Source: Accumulibacter appositus
GTDB lineage: Bacteria > Pseudomonadota > Gammaproteobacteria > Burkholderiales > Rhodocyclaceae
Direction: 5' to 3' (one strand)
DNA: 64,000 bases
Assembly: GCF_035440685.1 (NCBI RefSeq)
Contig: NZ_DAORMW010000010.1
Shown here: one piece after another, positions 41,601-53,600 of the stretch
Layout of the letters: each line of letters starts with the position of its first letter
Numbering within the stretch: the stretch's first letter is position 1
The notes under the pieces: model-generated
Database searches by the model: none
What the model was told of the DNA's origin: nothing
The model's input: only the letters and a program-made list of their open reading frames with translations
Made by a program: the position numbers and the translations under genes

Positions 41601-44600
41601 ACTCAACACCGGGGTCGTACTGCCCACCAGCCTTGCGTCTAGCGCAAAGGGATCCTCGATCACCCCGATCTTCGCGCCACGGCCCTCAAGAATTGCATAA
41701 TCCTGAGGATCAGTCGCCCGGAAAAGCCGCCGCTGCGGGAAATCGAAGACGAACCAGTCCGAAACAAACGCGTACTTGAGGTCCGGCGTGATCGCTATAC
41801 CGCGGGCGTTCTGAATATCCAGGTTGAACTTCAGATCGACGGGGAGGTTGAGACTCACCGAACGAATGGCCGCGCGGAAGTCGTTGGGATCGTCTTTGGT
41901 CACTTGCAGGGTGGCGAAGCCGTGATTCATGTCGAGGAAATTGCTGAACGCGATCTTGTGCGGGTCACTGCTTGCGACCACGAGATGCGGGTTGTAGCCC
42001 GCTTCCAGCACGGCGATTACTTCCCGCCACCGCCGCGGATTGTCGGCGGACCTGTCGAGTGGTTCGTCATTGCCGTCCACGTTGATAACGATGATCCTGC
42101 CGTTCTCCCGTCCTCCGTCGTACCAACTCCGTCCGTCCGGACCGTCGGTCAGGGTCGTGCGCGGGGCCGCCGCATACAGGCGGCGACCGTCCGCACTGAT
42201 GTCCATTCCGGCGAGTCCCATCAGCGCGTCCGCGACCGGTACCGAAATGTGGGAGACGACCTTGTGGAAGTCCTTCGAGTAAGGCCGGATGTCTATGACA
42301 TGGATGACGTTGCTGGCTACCTTCCCGTTGCCTATCGCGTACAGGAAGCCTCCCGACGGATCACACACCAGTCCGTGGATACCCGGCAGGTCATCGAGCC
42401 CTCCTTCGGTCTTGCTGATGCGATCCAGGCCGGGGGTATCGAGGTCTGCGTCGCCTTCACGTTGACCAACGACATCGACCACTGCGATGCCACCGGTACG
42501 CAATCCCACGTACAACCTCGTCTGGTCCGGCGTGGCCGCCAGCGGTGCGGTCGAGGACAGGGCCGCTCCAGGCAATTCCACCGTCGCGACGGTTTCCGTA
42601 TTGCTGCCGTCGAGCAGGACAATCTTGTTCGGATGAACACCAACGAACACGAGGCCGCCGGTCGGAGTTACTCGAACTGAGTTGCTTTCGACCGATTCGA
42701 CCCTTGTCGTTACGGTCCCGGATGGGCTCACCAAGTTCGTGCTTTTCGTACGCCGCACCAGGATGTCGGCAAGGCCAAGGATCACGCCTCCAGGCGCCTC
42801 CACCTCCAGACTGCTAAGTCCACCGGCGACGATCGTCACTGTCGTGGGATCGGCAAGAATCTCCTTACCGCCAACCCGAAAAACCACCTGCAGCCGCTCA
42901 GTCATCGTCGCGGTCGATGTCACCTCGAAGCGGTTTCCCTTGATCTCAAGCGTAGCTTTGGCCCCTGAGACCTTCGGAATCAGGTCGGCCACTTCCGGCG
43001 AATCCAGACTGCTGACCGGCGGCTGCGTCACTGTAATCGTGTAAAGACTGCTCGCCGTGCCAGGCGGTGAAACCGGTGTCGGTCTGGTGCTAACCCCGCT
43101 CGGCGAATAGATGCGCAGTAAGACGCTGCTCAAAGCGCCCGCGCCCGGCGCTGGCAGGAGTACAGGGCCCAAGGGTGACAGCACCACTCCCATGGCTGGA
43201 CCAAATCCTGAAAGCATGGCAATGGCCGAGTGGGCGGGAGATAGCGAGTCAGCCGATAGCGTGATCACCTTGGCAGCGGAGCTGACCAGGGCCAGATAGG
43301 TTCCACCCGCGCGCACGCCCGGGGCGGGTGGCGAGGCGGTACGAGCCACTCCGTCAGAGCCCACCGTACCGGTCTCGACGAACAGCCACATCGGTGTTTG
43401 CAGCCCCGCTTCGTCGGGGAGCGTCACATAGCGGTAGAAGTACACCGGCGACCCGGCGGGAATTCCAGGCTCCACTGGCAATGCGATCTGCACCGGCTCG
43501 TCGAATTCTCCCCCTCCCAGGTCAAGCTGGAATGCGCCGGCAAGCTCGAACGTGTCGGGAACCGACAGCGGCAAGTCCGCAGCCGCCAGAGAATCGATGG
43601 CTACCGACGTGTCGCTGGCAAGGGTATCGGGACCAATGGTCACTGTTACGCCGCTGGCGCCCTTGACGGCCCCGCCAGCGGTGCTCACTATGGTGCGACC
43701 GACCGATGGTGCTTGAACGCTCAGCGGGACATCCAACTGGCCACCCGCATAGACAACGCTCAGGGTTGCCACACCCGGGTTCAAGCCGGTGACGAAACCT
43801 TCCGCACTTACGGCTGCGACCGATGGATTGCTAACAAAGTAGAGGATGCCGGAGTCGGCTCCAGTCACGTCCGAGCCATCTGGGCCGGCTACGTGGAACT
43901 GACGACCAACGCCATGCGGCAGGAGGGTCAGCGTGTCGGGATAGATATCCAGACTGACGAAGGCAGGCTCGAACTCGTACTCTGCCTCCTCGTCTGCGCT
44001 GAGGTCGGGGAACGCGAAGACGCTGATCGCATTGACCGCCTGGATGCCGTGGCTAGCCACTTTGAGAACGGCCGTCCCCTCGGCCAGACCGGAGACCATG
44101 CCATCCGCCGACAAACGTGCCACAGCCGGATCCGTTGAAAGAAAACTTAGATAGGAAGCCGGCAGCGTGACTCCCGCCTCGTCCTCGAAATCGCCGCGCA
44201 CGCGAAGTTGCTCGGATGTTCCCATTTCAAGCAGCGAGAGCCTTTCCCAAGCCAGATGGGTCAGCTTTCCAGCGCTGACGTTGACGGAGACACTGCCCAC
44301 CGGCGACTGCGAATAGCCGTCGTCGCCGATCAGCTGAAAACTCGCCGCGCCTGTGTACCCGACTGCTGGCATGAACGCCAGCGATCTGCCATCGCTGCCG
44401 AGCCGCGCGACGCCATGCGTTGTGCCACCGAGACGGAAGAAGGATGGATCGCCTTCGAGATCCATGACGAGATCCGCCACCGGGATGGCGACCTCCAGAT
44501 CCTGGTGGGTCTTCACCACGAGAGGCTTGATCACCGGCGGCCGATTCGGTGCATAACCCAGGTTCTGGAACAGCAATTCGTTGTCTGCCCCTTCGATAAC

Positions 44601-47600
44601 GCCATCGCGGTTCGCATCGCCTGCCGCAACGTATCCAGCCTCCCCAACACGCGTACCACGCGCTTCCGCGACGATCTCGGCGTCGCTGCCGTCGACCTTG
44701 CCATCACTGTTTGCATCGCCGGCAACAAAGAGCTGCACCAAGTACTCCCCGGAGGTCACCGTATCGACTCCGGCAACACGCAGGAGGTGCAGCATGTCTC
44801 CGTTCCGCGCGCCGTCCGCCTGCGTCAGCGCAAACAGTGCGAACGACTTGCCGCCGGCTGCACTACTGGCGATCGGGACGAGCCCGTCGATAGCCGGCGT
44901 TCCCGGCAGCAAGGCGCTACTGGTCGCGGCCTCTACGGCGACGCCTAGATAGATCGTTCCACTAGCTGTCGACGCGAACTCGGACGGACGCACCGCGAAA
45001 GCCAGCCGGTCTACGGCCCCTGCGGCGAGATCGCCAACAAACGGAGCAGCCAGGTAGCTGCGCGCGGCGCCAAGATCACCGGTCAGAGCTTCGGCAACCG
45101 GCGTTGCCATGCTGTAATCGACGGCGACATCCTGCGCGCCGGTGACGATGCTTAGGCGACCCACCGGACCCATTTCGTAGCCATAGTGCGTCGATTCGGT
45201 GTCGGAGATCCGCCGTACGGAGGAAAGGCGGCCCTCGCCGTCGTAGCCATAAACAATGCGATCGCCATCGGGGCCGCTGATGCTGGCCAGATGACCGTCG
45301 GAGTTGCTGGCGAAGCGAACCGCATCGCCGTTCGGAGCGAGGATGCCGCTATCGCTGACGACCAGGCGCGTGCCGTTGCTGGCCACGATTGCCGTCACGC
45401 CGTGTGAGCCGTCCAGATGGTAGGCGGTGCCATCGGGCGCCGTGAGGACGAGTTGTGCCTCGCCGCCAACCGCCAGCGCCGGGTTGTAGGGCAAGCCAGT
45501 GCCGAGGTCGAAAAGACGGTTACCGGCCAGACTCAGCTTGCTTTCGATAGCGTTCAGCGTCCAGCCGACACCCGCATCGGCCGTGAAGGCAGGCGTGTAG
45601 TAGGTGATTCCTGGCAGCTCATGCTTCTGCGGGGTGAAGCTGAAGCCGACCCGCTCGCCGGTCGGCAGCGTCAAATAAACGCGTGTGCCGAGGCTGAACG
45701 GGTTTACCGCTCCGCTGGCCTCGCGACCCGTCGCCAGCACGTCGGTTTGCAGGTTGACGTCACGCAGCGTCAGGCGCCAGCCGGGGCCGAAGCTGCCGGG
45801 GTTGGTGGTGGCGAGCGAGTCGTACTCGCGGACGAGGTCGAGCGCGACGCCGTCGAGGGTGATCGAGAGGTCGGTTTCGCGGCGGACGAACTGTCCGGGT
45901 TTGGTGGTACTGGCGATTTCGATCAGCGCCTCGCTGGTGCTCACCCGTCCGGCCAGGTCGCTGGCGGTGAGGCGCAGGTGGTAGATGCCGTTGGCGAACT
46001 TGCCGGTGTCGAGGGTGGTCAGGGCGGTGTTGGTGAGCGTTCCGGTGCCGGTGGCCAGGGTGATGCCCCCCTCTCCCTTCCCTCTCCCGCCAGGGGAGAG
46101 GGTTGTTGCGGCGGCGGAGGTGGGGGCTGTGGAGAATGGCAGCAGCTCCAGCAGCCACTCGTCGAGGTTGCTGTCGGCGATGGTGGCGCGGATTTCGGCG
46201 GGGGCCGAGAGGCGTGCGGAGTGCAGCGCCGAATCGAGGACGACGATGGGTGCTACGTTGTCTAGCGGGTCGCGGACGCGCAAGGCGCTGCGGGTTGTGC
46301 TGCTCAGCCCGTCGCTGTCGGTGGCGGTCGCTACCAGTTCGAGCTTGCCTGGCGCTGCGGCCTTGATGCGGGCGGTTCCGGTGCTGTCGAGTGCCACGGC
46401 CTGGCCGTTGACGGTCAGGCGGGTTGCGGCGATCGGCGCGAAGCTGCTCGCCAGGACGTGCACGACCACGGGTTGGCCGCGGACGGCGGCAAAGCTCGGC
46501 GTCTGTTCGATGGTCACTTTCGGCGCTGCCGGGACGACGCTAGCGCGCAGCACCAGCGGTTCGGTGGTCGACAGCTCGCCATCGGAGACGGTGATCAGGG
46601 CCAGGTAGTCGCCGGCCTGGCCGACGTTCGGCGTCCATTCGATCACCCCGCTCGCCGGTTCGAGCGTGGCACCTTCCGGAAGCCCTTTGGCGCGGTAGAC
46701 GAGCGTCGTGTTGCTGTCGGGGTCGGAGGCTTTCAAGGCCAGGCTGAAGGCTTCGCCGATCCTCGCCTGGTGTTTCTCGACGGCGAGCGTCGGCGCGCGA
46801 TCGAGGTTGGCGACGCGTACGGTGACGTCGACCGTGTCGCGCGCGCCATCCGGGTCCTGGGCGAGGAAGCTCAGCAGGTATTCGCCGGCCTGTTCGTAGC
46901 CCGGCGTCCAGGTGAAGGTCGCGCTGCGACCGTCGAAGCGGGCGCCGGCGGGCAGCGGATTGACCGAGGCGAAGGCGATCGGGTCGCCATCGAAGTCGTT
47001 GGCCGCAAGCGTGAAGCTGAGTTCGGCGGTCTCGCGCGTCGACTGGTCGGCGAGTGGCGTCAGCACCGGCGCCTGATTGAGGTTCACGACCTGCAGGGAG
47101 ATGGTCTCGCTGTCGCTGCGGTTGCCATCGGAGACGCTGAGGACGATGCCATCGTAGTCACCGGCCTGGATCAGGTTCGGCGTCCAGCGCAGCACGCCGG
47201 TCTGGGGATCCAGGCTGGCGCCGGCCGGCAAGTTTGCGGCGCTGAAGCTCAGTGGGTCGCCGTCAGGGTCGAGCGCTGCCAGTGGCAGCATCAGCGTCTC
47301 GCCCTCGATCAGCGTGTAGTCGCCGATAGCTTGCAGCACGGGCGCCTGATTGGCGGCGCGAACGACGATGCGCAGGGTCTGCGTATCGTTGCCCACGGGT
47401 CCGCTTCCACCATTGCCGTCGTCAGCCACACGCAGCGTAAGATCGTGCGTGCCGAGGTCGGCCACCGTCGGCGTCCAGGTCAACAAGGCCGTGCCGTAGA
47501 CGGCCTGTTGAGCGAGCGTCGCGCCAGTGGGCAGCGAGTCGGCGGAGAAGGTCAGCGGATTCTGCTCGATATCCGATGCGCGCACCGAGAAGCTCAGCGT

Positions 47601-50600
47601 TTCGCCGACAACGCCCACCTTGTCGCCGATCCAGGCCAGCTGCGGCACTTCGTTGGGCACGCTGACGCTGACCACGAAGCTCTGCGTGCTGCTGCGCGCA
47701 GCTGTCGCACCCTCGCCGTCACCGTCGTCGGTTGCGGTGAGCGTGAGCACGTGGTTGCCACGGTCGCTTGCCCCGGGTGCGAAGTGGAACAGGCCGCTGC
47801 CATCGCCGTTGTCGGTAAAGGTGGCGAAGCTGGGCAGTCCGGAAACGCTGAGGGTAAACGGGTTGCCGTCGGCGTCGGTGACGACAACCGGCACTTCGAC
47901 GACCTCGCCGCGGTTCAGCGTGCGATTGGCGATTTCCGGAATGGCCGGCGCCTGGTTGGCGTTGATGACCGTGATCGGAACGCTCAGCGCCGCCACACCC
48001 GGCGTACCGGTGCCGTCGCCGTCGTCGCTGGCGGTGAAGTCAACCTGGTAGGTGCCAGCCTGCGCGAAGCCCGGTGTCCATACGAACATCGCCGTGTCGG
48101 CATCGAAGGTCGCGCCGGCGGGCAGCTTGCTGGCCGTGTAAGCGACCGTCGGCTCGCTTTCGAGCAGGGGCGTCAGCTGATTGTCGGGCAGGCGGTCCTG
48201 CGGGACGAAGCTCGGGTTCTCGGGATCGAAGGCGAAGGCGCGGAAGTAGAGCGTCTGCCCTTCGCGCACCTGCCACTCACCAAGCTGGTCGAAGACCGGC
48301 TGGCCGTTGACGTTGAGCACCGTGATCGTCGTGGTGACCGATGCGGCTGACGTGCCGTCGCCGACCGAGAACGGAATGCGGTAAGTACCGGCCTGGGTGA
48401 AGCTCGGCGTCCACTCGAACTCGCCGGTGTTGCGGTCGAGGAAGGAGCCACCGGGGAGGAAGCGGCTCGAATAGTAGAGCGGCGCGCCTTCGGGGTCGCT
48501 GGCCTGCAGCTGGAAGCGGATCGGGTCGCCTTCGCGGACTGTGCGGTCGGGCGGGGTGAGAAGCGTCGGCGGCTGGTCGACCGGCAGGACGGTCAGGTCG
48601 AAGCTGACACGGGCCACGGCGCGGCCATCGCTGACGGCGAGGGTGATACCACGGTAGTCACCGGCGGCGTCGAAGCCCGGCGTCCAGGTGAGCGCTTGCC
48701 GTTCGGCGTCGATGGCCGCTCCGCCCGGCAGCTTGTCGGCGAAGAACACCAAGCGGTCGCCGTCGGCGTCGGTGGCCAGCAGCGGCAGCTCGAAGGGCTG
48801 CCCCTCGTCGATCTCGATCCGCGCCGGCAGACCGATGATCTGCGGCGCGCGGTTGACTCCGGAGACGTCGATGGTGAAGGACTGAGTGGCGTAGGCGCCA
48901 CTGCGGTCGTAGGCGCGCAGCAGCACGCTCGCCTGCTCGGGGCTGGCAAGGTCCGGGGTCCAGGTGACGACGCCGCTCTCCTCGTCGAGCGACATTCCCG
49001 GCGGGCTGCTCAGCAACAGGTAGCTGACGGCACCGTCGCCAGGATCGCGTGCCAGCGCCGTGTAGGCATAGGCCTCGCCGGCGCGTGCTTCGGTGACCGG
49101 AGTGGACTCGAACACCGGCGGCGCATTCGGTGCCGGAACGGCATAGACGCCGTGGCCGATGTCGACGCGCTGCCAGAGCGGATCGCTGACCGTCACCGTA
49201 TGGGCGATCGTGGACTCGCCGGGCTGCAGGGCGCCGTCGGCGAGTTCCTCGTCGAGCGTGATCAGCCAGAGGCCCAGGTTGTTCGGGCCTTCGGCATTCA
49301 GCGGCTGCCCCTGGAAGTAGCGCGCCGGGTCGAGCGCGAGAACGATCGGCGCCAGCAGGTCGCCTTCGCCGATGTTGGTCACCCGAACGTCGTAGGAAAC
49401 CGTCGCCTCGGCACGCGACGAGCGGGTGTTGAGGAAGTCGATGCGTACGTGCGTCGACAGGTCGGCGGTAGCGGTGAAGCTGGCGCTGTAGGCGCTGCCC
49501 AGCGTGGCCCCAAGGCGGCTGGCGATGACCCCGGCGACATGCAACTCGAAGGTATCCGGCGCCAGCGGGTCGAAACGCAGCGTCACGCTGCGGGTCGCCG
49601 CGTCGTAGGTCGCCGAGCGCACGGCCAGGGCGCCCGTGTTGGCGCCGGTCAAAGCGTAGTTGGCCAGCTTGAGAACCGACCCTGGCCGGGTCGGATCGTC
49701 GGCATCCATGTCCTGATCGAAGGTGACCGTCAGGCTCGCCAGCGGCAGCGCCGCGGCACCCTGGTGCGGCGGATTGCTGCCGATCACGCGTGGTGCAAAG
49801 AGCGGCGCGACGCGGTCGATCTGGTGGGACTGGGCGACCAGCAGGGCACCATCCGCCGTTGCCTGCACGGTCTCGCCGCGCGAACCGCCACGGGCGATGG
49901 TGAGATGATGCAGGGTGACGAGGTCGATCATCACCAGTACACCGTCGTTGCTGCTGACAAAGAGCAGTCCGGCCAGCGCCGAACCCGGCCTACCGAAGGC
50001 CAGTGAATCGACCTCGCTGTCAAGGCGAACAACCGGTTGCGCACGGCCAAGCGGCGAGAACTGGACGACCGTTCCGCGCGTAGGCCAGGAAGTCCCCCAC
50101 AGCTCACCGGTGGGCGAGAAGGCGAGGTCGTCGACGCGAGTCTCGCTGAAGGGCTCGAAGGTCTCGGTAACAGGGTCGAAGATCGCCACGCCGCCGCCTG
50201 TCGACACGTAGATCTTGCCGGTCTGGGGATGAATGGCGAGCGCCTGGGTGATGCCGTCGCCGTGCTCGGCGAGGATCGCACCGCCGGCAGGATCGAGTTC
50301 GAGCAGCGCACCGCCGCCGGTGGTCGCCCATAGGCGGCCGCTAACATCAAGCGCCAGGTCAAAGATCGGCACTTCGAGGCGGATCAGCGGCGAACCTACG
50401 GCGCCGCCATCCGCGCTCAGACGGTACAGCTCGCCGCGGGTGCTGCCGCCACTGGCCAAGACGCTGCCATCAGGCATCTGCACGATCGCCAGCGGGCCAA
50501 TGTCGGCGAAGCTCTGGCGGATGCCGGTGGCGAAGGACTCGGCAGCGAAGGGGCTGAGAACGCTCCTGAACTCCGACGGGCGCGTCGTCTGCGCGAGATT

Positions 50601-53600
50601 GGGCACTTCCCTGGCGGCCTCGACGAACAGCGGGTTGGTCGCTGGCTGTTCGGCGGGCGGCGGTGCCGGCGGGTCGCTCGGGGTGGTTTCGAAGGTCGGC
50701 AGATTGCCGAGATTGGCGCGCGAGCCATCATCCGGCGCCAAAGCACCGGGTGGCGGCTGCTCGCGGTTGCCGGCGTTGTCGGTGGCCAGGGCCAGGAATT
50801 CGTAGCTGTGCCCTTCCCGGCCGCGGTAGATGCCCGACGTCTCGTTGGTCTGGCGTAGCCAGATCTTGAAGTCGCCGCCGTCTTCGGCCACGTACACGGT
50901 CGCATGGCGCACGCCGGAGCCACCGTCGTCGTCGGTGGACAACCAGCGCAGTTGATAGTCATTGCCGCCCGCGCCGATGCGCTCGGTGCTCAGCGCCGTC
51001 TTCGGTGCGACGGCGTCGAGCGTCTGGCTGATCTGCGGCGCGTCCTGCGGTGCGGCGGTGTTGAACAGCACGCGGACATTGGCAGTGAGTGCGTCACCGG
51101 TCAGCGCGTCGGTCCGCGGCAGGATCGTGTAGCCGACCGTACCGACACCGATTCCCTGTGCGTTGTTCGGCGCCAGCAGGCCCTTGCTGGTGTCGCGAAT
51201 GACCTCGCCGGTCAGCGGGTCGATGGCCTCGAACAGCCAACTGGCGATCGACTGCTGGACGTCCACGCCGGCGGTAACGCGCAGGATGAAGCCCTTGCTG
51301 CGCGTGAAGTCGAAGTCGCCCTGGAAGGTCGCGCGGCCATTCGGGATGTGCACCTGGATGTCGCCGATCTTGACGTCGCCGAGCCGGAAGCTGCGTGCGT
51401 CGAGCTGCGAATCAAGTTTGCTGATGACCTCGATGCGACCGGGGATTGCCGATGCCGTCGGCGGGTTCTCGAAACGGATCGCGTAGGGCAAAGCCTGCCC
51501 ACTCGGCAGGAACTCGGCGGCGCCGAAGCCTTGCGGGCCGGTGATAGTGGCCGCGACGCCAGCGGTTGCCGCGCGTTCGAATGCCTGCGAGAAGTCGAGG
51601 GCACTGACTTCGCTGCCCACCTTGTTCAGATCGAAAAACCCCGTGCCCTCGCCTCCGAGGGTGGACGCGAGCGAAGCGAAATCGGGCAGCGCCATGCCGG
51701 CACTGCGCTTCTCGAAGGGAATCCACGGGACAAAGATGTTGAACGCCTGGAACTGCGTCTGCTGCGCGAGGGCGTGGTCGAAATCGGAATACGTAGGCAG
51801 TTCCGGAATCGGGATGTCGAGTTCGTAATCGACGAGAACGCCCGCGTCATTCCGACCACGGAACTCGCGGTGGTCGAAGCCGGCCAGTGGCGCCATGGTG
51901 CCCGGCGTGTCACCGTACCAGGTGTGGATATGCTCGAAGAAGTCGACGAGATTTCCGGAAGTCGTGATCTGCTCACCGACGGGGCCGAGGAGGATGCCGG
52001 TGGCTAGTACGCTCTGCAGGCTCAGCGCCTTGGCGTCCTCGCGCAGCGGCGGTACGGCGGACTGCGGGCGCAGCAAGCCACCGCTTTCGAGCGCGGAGAG
52101 GTAAGCCGCCACCCAGACATCGGGGTTGGCGGCCAGCACCTGCAACGCTGGCACGCTCGTCGCGTCTGCGAGAATCGCTTCGCGGAGCTTCAGTGCCCCG
52201 CTGGTCTGCTCGGCGATGAACTCTTCGCGAGTCATCGCCGTGGCCGCGGCGACGACGTTGAAGCGGAAGGGGATGAAAGTCTGCAAGGCGCTGTCCGGGA
52301 ACTTGAGGGCGCCCTTGATCATGCTCGCCAGATCGATCGTTTGCAGCTGGTCGGCGAGATCCGGGAAGCTCGCAACCAGCTCGGATTGCAGCGAACTCCA
52401 CCACTGATCGAGTCCGGCGCCATCGTTCGCCAGCAGTTCGTCGAGGTTCGGGAAGACCCCAGCCATCTGGCTCTTCAGGGTCGGGTACTCGCGGTCCCAC
52501 ATTTCCTTGAGACCGGGGTAGGTGGCGACGTTGAAAGTGAGGCCGGTGAAGTCGCCAGCGCCAAAGTCGAGCAGGTAGCCGGGGGCAAGCACGCGCCCAT
52601 CGGTGTTGACCTCCGAATTGAGGCTCGCCCACGCGATGTCTTTGGAGCCGCCATCGGGCGAACCGTGCAGGTTGGTCACCGCCGTGACGTAGGGCAGGCC
52701 AAAAATCAAGGGGTTCTGGCCCATCTCCGGGATGCCGAACTCGAACTTCACGTACGGCGTGTCGATGTTGCTCAGACTCTGGAAAGCGACGCCGTAGGTA
52801 GCGACGTCGCCGGCAAGGACCACCCGGGGGCCACCCAGTCCGATGGCGACATCGGGCTCGATTGATCGCTCGACCAAGTAGCGGTAGGGCTCGATCACGC
52901 GCTTGCCGCTCGGGTTGATCACCTCCAGGTCATATTGCCCGTGCGGAACGTCGGTGAAGTCGAAGAGCGCGACGATCCTGGTGCTGTCCAGCACCTGTAC
53001 GCGCACCGGCTCGATCTCGGCGATTCCCGGACGGACCAGCTTGACGACCGCGTTGGGCTCAAAACGCGCGCCAGTGATGGTCACCGTGACATGGCCCGAG
53101 TCGCCACCGCGATCCTGCCTGATGCTGGAGATCGCCAAGGGCACGACTTCGGCCAGAAGCCGCACCGGCGTGGCGGGTGCCGGTTCCTGATGACCGCGCA
53201 CCAGGACATAGTAGGTGCCGGCCTTGGTATTTGGAATGACAGCGATCTGCCCCGGCTGCAGCGGTTCCTGGTAGATGGCGTCGAAGGCGACCGAGGTCGG
53301 CACGTCGCCATAACGCAGGAAGAGCTCGTTCGCGCCATCGGCGGCGGGACTCGTCAGGCGTACCCGCAGGGTCTCGTCTGGCCCGACGGCGAGCCGGAAG
53401 ACGCGTGTCTGACCCGTGTCGAGTGTGCTGTCCAGCGCGATGCCAAGATGCAACTCCTCGACCGAAACGGTCAGCGGGTCCGGCGATGCGGCGCGGTTGT
53501 TGGCCTCCTCTGCGCCTTCGAAGACCTGGTTGTAGATGTCCGTACGGATGATGATGCGGTACTGTCCTTCGGCCAGCGGCGGCACGCGCGCTTCCAGCGA

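Noticed and set aside
46458..48350. Plus-strand reading frame of 630 codons opposite the He_PIG repeats
   Set aside because: Same reasoning: antisense to a clearly coding repeat array, no start context and no recognisable fold.
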